Source: Alphaproteobacteria bacterium HGW-Alphaproteobacteria-1 (GTDB lineage Bacteria; Pseudomonadota; Alphaproteobacteria; Rhodobacterales; Rhodobacteraceae). Taken from it: a stretch of DNA of 64,000 bases. The stretch is taken from the NCBI GenBank assembly GCA_002842985.1, contig PHEQ01000003.1, positions 1-64,000 on the forward strand, given 5' to 3'. This document shows, in pieces, positions 49,557 to 58,711 of the stretch. The notes beneath the pieces were generated by a model. The model was not told the DNA's origin and made no database searches. It worked only from the letters and a program-made list of their open reading frames with translations. The stretch's first letter is position 1. Every line of letters begins with the position of its first letter. The translations under genes were made by a program, and so were the position numbers.

Positions 49557-51733
49557 TTGGCCCGAATCTGTCGGAATGGGCGCTGAAGAACCGTCAGCTG
49601 ACTGTCTACATGATGGTCGTGGCGGTCATCGCGGGGGCCTTTGCCTTTTTCAATCTCGGGCGCGACGAGGATCCGCCCTTTACCATCAAGACGATGCTGG
49701 TTTCGGCGGTCTGGCCCGGTGCCACCATCGAGGAAACCCAGACCCAGTTGACCGACCGCCTGGAACGGCGGCTTGAGGAAACCACCGGCCTTGATTCGCT
49801 GCGCTCGATCACCCGGCCGGGGCTGATCACGATCTTTGTCGATCTGACCAACGACTTTTCTCCCGACCGCGTGCCCGAGGTCTGGCAGGAGGTGCGCAAC
49901 GGCATCGGCGATATTCGCCACACCCTGCCCGAGGGCGCGATCGGGCCGTTCTTCAACGATGATTTCGGCGATGTGTTCGGGATCAACTATGCCTTTATCG
50001 CCGACGGGTTCAGCCAGCGGGAATTGCGCGATCATGTCGATATCGTCCGAACGGGCCTGTTGCGGCAGGTGGATGGCATCAAGAAGATCGAATGGATCGG
50101 CGTTCAGGACGAACGCATCATGCTTGAATTCCAGCCCGACCGCGTGGCCGCGATGGGGCTGGACTATTCTCAGGTCTTCGCCGCCATCGCGGCGCAGAAC
50201 GTGGTGCGCCCGGCGGGCGTGGTGACGACCGGCGAGGAAAACGTGGCGATCCGCGTCTCGGGGTCCTTCGAGACCGAGGCAGACCTGCTCGAGGTGTCGC
50301 TGGTGGCCAACGGGCGGATGCTCCGGCTGGGCGATATCGCCACGGTGCGGCGCACGCTGGTCGATCCGCCGCAACCCATGCTGCGCGTCAACGGCCAGCC
50401 CGCAATGGCGCTGGCGATCTCGATGGCCGAGGGCGGCGACATTCTGGAGCTGGGCGCGCAGGTCACGCGCGCCATGGACAGGATTGTGGCCGATCTGCCG
50501 CTTGGTATCGAGGCGATCATGATCTCGAACCAGGCCGAGGTGGTCGATCAGGCCATTGGGGAATTCACCACATCGCTGAAGGACTGGATGACCGAGACCT
50601 TTCCCGAGGCGATCAGCCGGATCAGCCCGCTGGAACTCGGGCTGCCGGTGGGATGACCCATCCAGTATCGTGTCAGTGGCCCCGACCTTGAATCGGTCCG
50701 CGCCCGCGCGATGGCGCTTGCGGGCGTGATCGCGGCGAACCCGCATACGCGCGACGTGCATTTCGACTGGATCGAGCCCGCCCGCCAGATCAGCATAAGG
50801 GTCGATCAGGATCGCGCACGACGGCTTGGCATGACCAGCGCACAGGTGGCCTCGGTGCTCAACACGGCGATCACGGGAACGACCGTGTCGCAGATGCGGG
50901 ACGATATCTACCTCATTCCGATCGTGGCGCGCGCCGACGAGAGGGATCGCATCTCAATCGAACGGCTGGCCACCTTGCAAGTCCCGGCGTCCGGCGGACG
51001 GACGGTTGCCCTCGGCCAGTTTGCCAGTTTTGCCTATGATCAGGAACAACCGCTGCTGTGGCGCCGTGACCGCGTGCCGACCCTGACCGTTCTGGCTGAC
51101 ACGGCACCGGGGATCTCGCCGGAAGCGGTGGTCGAACAACTGGCCGACGGGATAGCCGCCTTCGACGCGGGGCTTGATCCGGGATACGAGGTGATCGTCG
51201 CGGGCACGGTCGCCGAAAGCGCCGAAAGTCAGTCCTCTGTCTTTGCGGTGATTCCGGTCATGCTTTTCCTGATGGTGACGCTGCTGATGATCCAGTTACG
51301 CGATTTCCGCGACGTGGCGCTTGTGATGATCCTGTTGCCGCTTGGTCTGATCGGGGTGGTGGCGGCCCTGATGCTGTTTGTCTGCCCGCTCGGGTTTGTC
51401 GCGATCCTGGGTATTCTTGCCCTGAATGGCATGATCGCGAAGAACGCGGTCATTCTCATCACCCAGATTTCGGAAGAACGGGCGACAGGTATGCCTGTGC
51501 GCGACGCAGTCATCAAGGCCGCCTCAAACCGGTTCCGGCCGCTGCTTCTGAACGCGCTTTCGACGGTTCTGGGCCTGATGCCGATCGCGCCCACCCTGTT
51601 CTGGGGCCCGATGGCCTTTGCCACGATGGGCGGCCTGCTTGTGGCGACGCTTCTGACACTTGTGTTTCTGCTAACGGTTTACACCATGCTGCACCGCGAT
51701 CCCGTAGCTGGGCGCCCGCCTGACGATGTCTGA
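49553..51733 (+). pseudogene. RND efflux pump permease with internal deletion and nonsense codon
   Basis: The first 345 residues are a normal RND N-terminus (one membrane helix, then porter domain to QAEVVDQAIGEFTTSL). At about 50571-50582 the sequence jumps to KDWMTETFPEAISRISPLELG, the second porter half, so helices 2-6 and the second-loop start, about 300 residues, are missing in frame. A TGA at 50654-50656 then stands where relatives have Trp (PVG-W-PIQYRVSG). After it the frame is open through the C-terminal helices (FAVIPVMLFLMVTLLMI to VFLLTVYTML). A pump without helix 4 cannot relay protons. Its ATG overlaps the adaptor stop (ATGA). Confidence 0.85.
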
Positions 51734-52979
51734 GACCGGAGGCGAGACGGACTACGGCATCGGGGAAGGGCCGGGGGTTCGCTGGAGCGGAGTGAGTGAC
51801 AAGCAAAGTTACTACCGGCTCTTTGCGGGCTATGTGTTTGCTCTGGTCGCGACCGGGGTGGCCACGGTCGCGCTGGCGTTTCTTGCCTTCGACATAGCGT
51901 GGGACAACTCGGGTGCGGTCATCGGCACCGCACTGTCGCTGAAGATGCTTGCTTATGTGATGGCGGCGCCGATTGTCACGGTGCTGCTTGAACGGTTGCC
52001 GCGCAAGGCCGTTTTGATCACGCTTGATCTGGTTCGGGCGGCTTGCCTTCTTCTGCTCGTCCTTGTCACCGAGATCTGGCACATCTATCTGCTGGTGTTC
52101 GTGTTTTCGCTGGCCTCCGGCACGTTTTCCTTCGTGTACATGGCTGTTGTGCCTTATCTTCTGGGCACCGAAGAGGACTATACCCGGTCGCTCTCGCGGT
52201 CCCGGATCGCGGCCGAACTGGAAGGACCGCTCAGCCCCCTTGTGGCGGCGGGATTGTTGTTCGTTCTGGCACCCAAAAGCGCGATCGCGGTGACAGCAGC
52301 GGCGTTCATCCTGTCAGCCCTGCTGATCCGGGCGGCGCATCTGCCGTCATCCAAACCGGCAGACATGTCGCCCGACCGGCTATTGCGGCGAGTGACGCGC
52401 GGACCCGCGCTCTTCTTCTCTGTGCCGCTGTTCCGGGCGGTCGTGGCGCTTGACCTTGCTGTCGCCTCCGCAGCCGCGATGGTGCAGGTGAATACGGTCG
52501 TCCTTGTTCAGGGCATGTTCGACCTTCAGCGCGATGACAGTGCTCTGGCCTTCGGGGCCTTCGGGCTTGGCTCCGTGCTGGCGGCGGCGGTGCTGCCCTT
52601 GCTGCACAAGAGGTTCCGGGACCGTTCGATCATGCTGGCCGGGCTTTGCGTGCTCTGTGTCGGTCTGACACTGGGTATCGTGCAGTCAAGCCTTCCGGGG
52701 CTTTTGCTATTGTGGGCGTGGCTGGGTATAGGCGTGTCGCTGGCCCTTACCCCGGCGATATTCCTGATCCGCAGGCTGGCGCGCCCGTCCGATCTTCTGG
52801 GGTTGATTGCGGCGCAGATGTCGATCGCAAGCGCGTGCCTGCTGGTGGCCTATGCGCTGGCGGGATGGCTGGGTGCGGCGCTTGGCATGGGGCCGACGTT
52901 CGCGATCCTGGCTGCCCTTTGTTGCGGCGCCACACTCGCGTTCATGCGTCTGTGGCCGATCGATATGGCGCGTGAATGA
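51726..52979 (+). CDS. MFS-type transporter
   Basis: The 417-residue protein has twelve probable membrane helices, with a charged loop after helix 2-3 (LLERLPRKAVLITLDLVRA), typical of MFS drug or exporter proteins (MFS_3-like). The frame overlaps the broken RND gene by eight bases, so it may have shared its operon; an internal GTG near 51792 would skip a hydrophilic lead. Substrate unknown. No damage visible. Confidence 0.82.
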   Translation: MSETGGETDYGIGEGPGVRWSGVSDKQSYYRLFAGYVFALVATGVATVALAFLAFDIAWDNSGAVIGTALSLKMLAYVMAAPIVTVLLERLPRKAVLITLDLVRAACLLLLVLVTEIWHIYLLVFVFSLASGTFSFVYMAVVPYLLGTEEDYTRSLSRSRIAAELEGPLSPLVAAGLLFVLAPKSAIAVTAAAFILSALLIRAAHLPSSKPADMSPDRLLRRVTRGPALFFSVPLFRAVVALDLAVASAAAMVQVNTVVLVQGMFDLQRDDSALAFGAFGLGSVLAAAVLPLLHKRFRDRSIMLAGLCVLCVGLTLGIVQSSLPGLLLLWAWLGIGVSLALTPAIFLIRRLARPSDLLGLIAAQMSIASACLLVAYALAGWLGAALGMGPTFAILAALCCGATLAFMRLWPIDMARE

Positions 52980-53099
52980 ACCTGAGATTGGATCTCCCGC
53001 AGATCCAGCCGACAAGGTCGTTGCGCATTTCCGACCCGACCGATGATATCATGGCGCTTCCTCCAGCAGGCCGCGCCCGTTTTAAGCATGGAGTAGATC

Positions 53100-54200
53100 A
53101 TGTCAAAAGACCGTCGCGTTGTCGATATCGCGCTGCAAGGGGGGGGCTCGCACGGGGCCTTTACATGGGGCATGCTCGACCGGCTGCTTGAAGAGGACTG
53201 TATCGAGATCGAGGGCATCTCGGGGACAAGCGCCGGGGCGATGAACGCGGTAGCGCTGGCGCAGGGTCTGGCGCAGGGCAGCCGCGAGGCCGCGCGGGAG
53301 TGCCTCGAGAATTACTGGACGACGGTCAGCGACATGGCCCGGATGAGCCCGATCCGGCGCAGCATCTGGGATAAGATGGCGGGGCGGTGGTCGCTTGACA
53401 TGTCGCCCAGCTACATCCTGTCGCAATATTTCACGCGGACCTTCTCGCCGTATCAATACAATCCTCTCGACATCAATCCGTTGAAGGACATCGTATCCAG
53501 CTGCTTCGATTTCGATATGGTAAATGCCGCCGACAAGCCGCGCCTGTTTCTTGGCGCGACCAATGTGCGCACCGGCCGCCCCAAGATCTTTCGCCAGCCC
53601 GAGATCACCGCTGACGCGGTGATGGCCTCGGCCTGCCTGCCGTTCATGTTCAAGGCCGTGGAAATCGACGGTGAGGCGTATTGGGACGGCGGTTATATGG
53701 GCAATCCGCCGCTTTTTCCGCTGATCGACGAAACCGAGGCGCGCGACATCATTCTTGTGCAGATCAATCCGTTCCACCGCGACAAGGTGCCCACCACCGC
53801 CGCCGAGATCGAGAACCGCCTGAACGAGATCACCTTCAACGGCAGTTTGATAAAGGAGCTTCGCTCTGCCGCCTATCTGTGGGAACTGATCCACGCCGAA
53901 AACCTTGATCGCGCCGCCTATCGCGATGCGCGGCTTCACATGATCGGTGCCGAAGAGGAGATGCAGACGCTCTCCGCCTCCAGCAAGCTGAACGCGGAGC
54001 GCGAGTTCCTCCTGCATCTGAAGGAAATTGGTCGAAGGACCGCCGATGCGTGGCTCTCTGTGAACCTCGACAAGATCGGGCACGAAAAGACGTGGCGTCC
54101 CGATTTCCTGTTCGAGGAAAGTCTTGCGCCGGCACATCTCGGAGAGCGCCAGCGCGTCAATCGCCCGTCCCCCTTCCCGGGCTTGGCGGCGGACAAGTGA
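53100..54200 (+). CDS. Patatin-like phospholipase family protein
   Basis: The 366-residue protein holds the patatin catalytic parts: oxyanion loop ALQGGGSHGAFTWG, nucleophile GTSAGAMNA and the Asp in YWDGGYMGNPPLFPL. It would be a cytosolic or membrane-associated Ser-Asp lipid acyl hydrolase; a cognate lipid is not evident. The C-terminal third (MQTLSASSKLNAEREFLLHLKEIGRRTADAWL) resembles longer family members in Rhodobacterales. ATG 53100 was kept because the oxyanion loop follows at once. It lies 120 bases after the MFS gene. Confidence 0.88.
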   Translation: MSKDRRVVDIALQGGGSHGAFTWGMLDRLLEEDCIEIEGISGTSAGAMNAVALAQGLAQGSREAARECLENYWTTVSDMARMSPIRRSIWDKMAGRWSLDMSPSYILSQYFTRTFSPYQYNPLDINPLKDIVSSCFDFDMVNAADKPRLFLGATNVRTGRPKIFRQPEITADAVMASACLPFMFKAVEIDGEAYWDGGYMGNPPLFPLIDETEARDIILVQINPFHRDKVPTTAAEIENRLNEITFNGSLIKELRSAAYLWELIHAENLDRAAYRDARLHMIGAEEEMQTLSASSKLNAEREFLLHLKEIGRRTADAWLSVNLDKIGHEKTWRPDFLFEESLAPAHLGERQRVNRPSPFPGLAADK

Positions 54201-54615
54201 ACCGCAAGTGCACGCATGTCGGTGCTGCCTGAGCTGGGCCGAGTCGCATAAAGGCGTGGCGCCGGGAATCAGTCGGAAATCCACATTGGTCACGCGCGGT
54301 TTGCTGCCTCCCGCCAGACGGTCGAGCCGTCGCGCCAGCCCCTCGCGCCCAAGGGACACCGTCTCGGCGTCGTGCGCGGCTTGCGATGATCGCCTCACTC
54401 CGGCGGAACGGGGCCACCTGTGACAGGGTGGCGGCATATCTTGTTGTCCTGGCGTTTGTCGTCCATTCTGCAATAGCGAGACATTATGCTGTCGATGTCA
54501 TACGCTGTATGCATTCTTCGAGACGCGATCGAACACGCTTTCGCCGCCGCTTGCGTCAAGGGAGAGGACATGGGCCGGGGCATCAACCTGCCGGGCCGAC
54601 AAAAGGAGGAGTTTC
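54201..54615. other. Gene-poor region before the TRAP operon, with possible regulator remnant
   Basis: No intact gene lies in these 415 bases. On the minus strand about 54230-54420 reads ETVSLGREGLARRLDRLAGG and then TNVDFRLIPGATPLCDSAQ, which might be the start of a GntR-type regulator cut off by the patatin gene; I am not sure. A perfect palindrome CATAC-N3-GTATG lies at 54499-54511 and may be an operator for the following operon. The ribosome site AAAGGAGGAG is at 54602-54611. Confidence 0.45.
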
Positions 54616-55584
54616 ATGAAACATCACGCAATTGGCGTGCTTGCCGCGCTCTCGCTGGCCACCGCAGGCCACGCGCAGGAAAGCATCGTTGTTGGCCACG
54701 CGCTGTCGCCGCAGTCGCATTACGGTGTCGGCGCGCAGGCCTTCATCGACACGCTGACCGAGCTTTCGGGCGGCGCCTTCACCGGCGAGCAGGCCCCGGC
54801 GGGCCAGTTGGGTGGCGAGCGGGACATGATCGAGGGGCTTCAGATCGGCTCGCTCGACGTGGTCATCACCTCCACCGGACCTCTGGGCAATTTCGTGCCG
54901 CAGATCTACGCGCTCGACCTGCCGTTCCTCTTTCGCGATTACGACCACGCCCGCACCACGCTTGATGGCGAGATCGGGCAGGAACTGCTGGACGAGATCG
55001 GCAAGAACAACCTGGTCGGCCTCGCCTGGTCGGAAAACGGCTTTCGCCACGTAACCAATTCGCAGCGCCCGGTGCGCACCCCGCAGGATCTGGATGGGCT
55101 GAAACTGCGCACGATGGAAAACCGCGTGCACATGGCCGCCTTCGAGGGGATGGGTGCCGCGCCCACGCCGATGGCCTTTCCGGAGCTGTTCGGCGCGCTG
55201 CAACAGGGCGTGGTCGATGGTCAGGAAAACCCGGTGACCGTGATCACCGCGTCGAAATTCTGGGAGGTGCAGAAATACGTCTCGCTCACAGGCCATGTCT
55301 ATTCGCCCGCCGTGGTGCTGGCCTCGCCGATCCTGTTCGACGGGCTGACCGAGGAACAGCAGGGCTGGTTCCGGCAGGCCGCCAAGGCCTCCGCCGCCGC
55401 CACCCGTGCCGAGGTCAACCGGCTGGAAGAGGCCGGCGTCGAACTGCTTCGTGAAAACGGCATGGAGGTGATCACCGATATCGACAAGGCCCCCTTCGCC
55501 AAGCTGGCCGCCGAAAGCGCCTACTCGGTCTATACCGACCAATACGGCACCGAGATGGTGGAGCGCATCAAGGCCGTCGAATAA
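54616..55584 (+). CDS. dctP: TRAP transporter substrate-binding protein
   Basis: The 322-residue periplasmic protein starts with a signal peptide (MKHHAIGVLAALSLATAGHAQ) and has the DctP-family core: GLQIGSLDVVITSTGPLGNFVPQIYALDLPFLF, LDGLKLRTMENRVHMAAFEGMGAAPTPMAFPELFGALQQGVVDGQENP. The strongest ribosome site in the region (AAAGGAGGAG) precedes the ATG. The downstream genes suggest a sugar-acid or tetronate-like substrate, which is inference. Confidence 0.93.
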   Translation: MKHHAIGVLAALSLATAGHAQESIVVGHALSPQSHYGVGAQAFIDTLTELSGGAFTGEQAPAGQLGGERDMIEGLQIGSLDVVITSTGPLGNFVPQIYALDLPFLFRDYDHARTTLDGEIGQELLDEIGKNNLVGLAWSENGFRHVTNSQRPVRTPQDLDGLKLRTMENRVHMAAFEGMGAAPTPMAFPELFGALQQGVVDGQENPVTVITASKFWEVQKYVSLTGHVYSPAVVLASPILFDGLTEEQQGWFRQAAKASAAATRAEVNRLEEAGVELLRENGMEVITDIDKAPFAKLAAESAYSVYTDQYGTEMVERIKAVE

Positions 55585-55651
55585 GGCCCTTGCCGATCCC
55601 GGGCCGGTGCGTCGTCTGCGCGCCGGTCCGTCCTGTTTCACGAGGGCGGCG

Positions 55652-56152
55652 ATGACACTCTTTCTCAGGTTCGAGGCGATCGCCACCGGCATCGCCCTGC
55701 GGCTTGCCATCGGCTTTCTGCTGATCGCGACCGCCTTGGCACTCTATCAGGTGACGACACGCTTCGTCTTCGGCCACCCCTCCACCTGGTCCGAGGTGAT
55801 CACCCGGTCGGCAATGATCTGGTCGGTGTTCCTCGGCGTTGCGCCAGCCTTTCGCGAAGGCTCCATGATCGCGGTCGAAATCGTGCAGCGTATCCTGCCG
55901 CCGCGGCTCGGCTTTGTGCTCTACCTCGTCGCCTGCAGCCTGTCGCTCACCTTCTTCGCGATCCTGTTCTGGCAGGGCTGGGCGATGACCCAGCGGGTCA
56001 TGGGCCAGAAACTCGCGGCGCTTGAGATTTCCATTGCCTGGGTCTACGCGGCGCTGCCGGTGGGGTCGATTTTCATCTTCATCGCTGTCCTTGGCTGCGC
56101 CATTCGCGCCCTGCAACTCGGGCGGTTGCAACCGGCGGAGACGGGCGCATGA
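55652..56152 (+). CDS. dctQ: TRAP transporter small membrane subunit
   Basis: The 166-residue protein has four hydrophobic segments, the DctQ layout, with the conserved WSEVITRSAMIWSVFLGVAPAFREGSMIAVE in helices 2-3. ATG 55652 follows CGAGGGCGGC. Its stop overlaps the dctM start as ATGA, so small and large subunits are coupled. It acts with DctM as the sodium-driven membrane part. Confidence 0.92.
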   Translation: MTLFLRFEAIATGIALRLAIGFLLIATALALYQVTTRFVFGHPSTWSEVITRSAMIWSVFLGVAPAFREGSMIAVEIVQRILPPRLGFVLYLVACSLSLTFFAILFWQGWAMTQRVMGQKLAALEISIAWVYAALPVGSIFIFIAVLGCAIRALQLGRLQPAETGA

Positions 56153-57435
56153 ACCTCGCCCTTGCCCTGTCGCTCGCGATCTTCTTTCTGGCGGGCGTGC
56201 CGATTGCCGTGGCCATCGGTCTTGCCTCGGTCATCGGGATCGAGGCACATGGCCGCCTGCCGCTGCTCCTCGTGGCGCAGCGCATGTTTACCGGCATCGA
56301 CAGCTTTCCTCTGATGGCGATCCCGCTCTTCATCCTTGCGGGCAACCTGATGTCGGCGGGCGGCATCTCGCACCGGTTGGTGGAGCTTGCGAAATCCATC
56401 GTCGGCGGTATTCAGGGCGGGCTTGCGGCGTCCTGCGTGCTGACCTGCATGATGTTCGCCTCGGTCTCGGGGTCGTCCGTCGCCACCACCTTCGCCATCG
56501 GTGCGATCCTCATTCCGGCGATGGTCAGGCATGGCTATCCCAAACCGCTTGCCGCCTCGGTGCAGGCCAGCTCCGCCGAACTCGGCGTGCTCATTCCACC
56601 CTCGATCCCGCTCATCCTTTATGGCGTATCGACCGACACCTCGATCGGACAGCTCTTCATTGCGGGTATCGGGCCGGGGGTGCTGGTCGCGGGCGCGCTG
56701 ATGGCGCTGGTGCTGATCCTCTGCCGGGTGCGCGGCATCGGGCTTGAGGACGGGCGCGACCGGCCCCGTCTCGGCCCGGCGTTGATGGCCGCGCTGCCCG
56801 CGCTGATCGTGCCCGTCGTGATCCTGGGCGGAATCTATTCCGGTATCTTCACCCCGACCGAGGCAAGTGCCGCGGCGGTCGCGGCGGCGGTGATCGTGGG
56901 GATGCTCTTTTACCGCGAATTGCGCGTGGCCGACCTTCCGCTGATCCTCAAGAAAACCGTGCTCGCCACGTCGGCGATCATGCTGATCATCTCGGCGGCG
57001 GCGCTGTTTTCCTTTCTCATCACCCGCTCGGGTCTGCCCAACGAGATCGCCGCCTGGTTCAGGGACGTGTTCGAGAGCCGCATCGCCTTTCTTCTGGTGG
57101 TGAACCTGATGCTGCTGGTGATCGGCATGTTCATCGAAACCTCGGCGGCGATCCTGGTGCTGGCCCCGATCCTCACACCCATCGCCATCAGCTACGGCGT
57201 CGATCCGGTGCATTTCGGGCTGGTCATCGTGGTCAATCTCGCGCTCGGCATGATCACCCCGCCACTTGGCGTCAATCTTTTCGCCGCCTGCTCTGTGGCC
57301 GACCTGCCGGTCGAGCGGATCATCCCGCAACTGGCATGGTTCGTGCTGACCGTGTTCGGCGCGCTGATGATCATCACCTATGTCCCGGCGATCACGCTCT
57401 GGCCGGTCGAACTGGTATTCGGAGGCACACCATGA
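56149..57435 (+). CDS. dctM: TRAP transporter large permease subunit
   Basis: The 428-residue protein has about twelve membrane helices with DctM marks: FPLMAIPLFILAGNLMSAGGIS, CMMFASVSGSSVATTFAIG, SSAELGVLIPPSIPLILYGV and MITPPLGVNLFAAC. It is full-length, so the transporter looks complete. Its stop overlaps the start of the truncated dehydrogenase (ATGA), showing that the catabolic genes belonged to the same operon. Confidence 0.94.
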   Translation: MNLALALSLAIFFLAGVPIAVAIGLASVIGIEAHGRLPLLLVAQRMFTGIDSFPLMAIPLFILAGNLMSAGGISHRLVELAKSIVGGIQGGLAASCVLTCMMFASVSGSSVATTFAIGAILIPAMVRHGYPKPLAASVQASSAELGVLIPPSIPLILYGVSTDTSIGQLFIAGIGPGVLVAGALMALVLILCRVRGIGLEDGRDRPRLGPALMAALPALIVPVVILGGIYSGIFTPTEASAAAVAAAVIVGMLFYRELRVADLPLILKKTVLATSAIMLIISAAALFSFLITRSGLPNEIAAWFRDVFESRIAFLLVVNLMLLVIGMFIETSAAILVLAPILTPIAISYGVDPVHFGLVIVVNLALGMITPPLGVNLFAACSVADLPVERIIPQLAWFVLTVFGALMIITYVPAITLWPVELVFGGTP

Positions 57436-57587
57436 CACGGATCGTCCATTTCGCGGGGCTCGGCTCGATGGGGCAGGGCATGGCGCACTCGGTGCAGCGC
57501 GCGGGCCTTGAGGTATACGGATTCGACCCCGACCCGTCGCGCGTCGCCGCATTGACGGCCGCCGGGGGGCGGGCGCTTATGCCGTGA
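57432..57587 (+). pseudogene. ltnD: N-terminal stub of a 2-hydroxy-tetronate (LtnD-type) dehydrogenase
   Basis: The 51-residue ORF holds only the Rossmann start of a beta-hydroxyacid dehydrogenase (HFAGLGSMGQGMAHSVQRAGLEVYGFDPDPSRVAAL). Full enzymes have close to 300 residues. After TAAGG the sequence leaves the family, runs four codons and stops. In the next frame the DNA then codes for the end of an OtnC-type aldolase. A deletion between the two genes, removing any kinase gene (otnK) between them, explains this. The protein is surely non-functional. Confidence 0.85.
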
Positions 57588-57865
57588 TGCGGGTGGGCAA
57601 GGTGGCGCTCTTGCCGTTCTTCGTGCCGGGCGATGCGGGCATGGCCGAGGCGATCCGGGGCTTGGCCGGGCGGCGCGCAGCGGTGCTTCTGGCCCATCAC
57701 GGCCCCGTCGTGGCGTCAAGGGATCTGGAGGCGGCGGTCTTTGCGATGGAAGAGCTGGAGGAGACCGCGAAACTGGCGCTTCTTCTGCGCGGCACGGGCG
57801 CGCAGCCGCTCGATGCCGGGAAGATCGGGCAGGTGGTGCGCAAGTTCGAGGTGGAGTGGGACTGA
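57571..57865 (+). pseudogene. otnC: C-terminal remnant of an OtnC-type class II aldolase
   Basis: The frame AYAVMRVGKVALLPFFVPGDAGMAEAIRGLAG, then AVLLAHHGPVVASRDLEAAVFAMEELEETAKLALLLRG, is the last 95 or so residues of a class II aldolase/adducin-type enzyme (3-oxo-tetronate 4-phosphate decarboxylase). The N-terminal half with most zinc ligands is absent, though one His in HHGPV remains. A GTG at 57584 could start a 93-residue peptide. It ends in an ATG overlap with the next gene (TGATG), as in intact otn operons. Confidence 0.82.
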
Positions 57866-58635
57866 TGCGCTTTTCCGCCAATCTGGGGTTTCTCTTCACC
57901 GACCGGCCCCTGCCTGATGCGATCCATGCCGCCCATGCGGCGGGGTTCGAGGCGGTGGAGTGTCATTTCCCCTATGACAGCGATCCGGGCGCGGTGCGCG
58001 CGGCGCTCATTGCCACCGGCCTGCCGATGCTGGGGCTCAACACCTGGCCGGGCGACCGTGACGCGGGCGAGTTCGGCCTTGCGGCGCTGCCCGGGCGCGA
58101 GCGGCAGGCGCGTGAGGCTATCGCGCAGGCGGTGGACTACGCGCAGGCCATCGGTGCGGGGGCGGTGCATGTCATGGCGGGGCGCGCCGAGGGCCGCGCG
58201 GCCGCGGCCGCGTTCCGCGACAACCTCGCCCATGCCTGCGATCTGGCCGCACCGCACGGCATCGACATCCTGATCGAGCCGATCAACCGGCGCGACGTGC
58301 CGGGCTATCACCTCTCGCACAGCGCCCATGCCGCCGAGGTGATCGCGGCGGTGGGTCGCCCCAACCTGGCGCTGATGTTCGACTGTTATCACCTGCAGAT
58401 CATGGAGGGGGATCTGCTGCGCCGGTTCGAGGCGCTTTTGCCGATCATCGGCCATGTGCAGATCGCGGGCGTGCCCGAACGCGGCGCGCCGGATGCGGGC
58501 GAGGTTGACCTGCCCTGGCTGCTGGCGCGGATGAAACGGCTGGGCTGGGACCGTCCGGTCGGGGCCGAATACCGGCCCGCCGGGGGGCAGACCGAAGCCA
58601 GCCTCGGCTGGCTGCCACGCTTTCGGGCGATCTGA
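57865..58635 (+). CDS. otnI: 2-oxo-tetronate isomerase, hydroxypyruvate isomerase family
   Basis: The 256-residue TIM-barrel protein has MRFSANLGFLFTDRPLPDAIHAAHAAGFEAVECHFPYD and the metal-site motifs DILIEPINRRDVPGY, LMFDCYHLQIMEGD and HVQIAGVPERGAPDAGEV, as in Hyi/OtnI. The neighbourhood of TRAP genes and otnC remnants favours OtnI over glyoxylate-pathway Hyi. It appears intact although the genes before it are deleted, so its substrate is probably no longer made by the same operon. Confidence 0.87.
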   Translation: MRFSANLGFLFTDRPLPDAIHAAHAAGFEAVECHFPYDSDPGAVRAALIATGLPMLGLNTWPGDRDAGEFGLAALPGRERQAREAIAQAVDYAQAIGAGAVHVMAGRAEGRAAAAAFRDNLAHACDLAAPHGIDILIEPINRRDVPGYHLSHSAHAAEVIAAVGRPNLALMFDCYHLQIMEGDLLRRFEALLPIIGHVQIAGVPERGAPDAGEVDLPWLLARMKRLGWDRPVGAEYRPAGGQTEASLGWLPRFRAI

Positions 58636-58711
58636 GCGGCGCTTCACCCTGCGCACGATCCATCGTCACGCAGCCCTTGCCAACCCGACGTCACCGCGCC
58701 AATTTGCGCGC

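Noticed and set aside
50654-50656. TGA read as Trp (alternative genetic code)
   Set aside because: Many intact genes in the window end in TGA, including overlapping ATGA pairs, so TGA is a normal stop.
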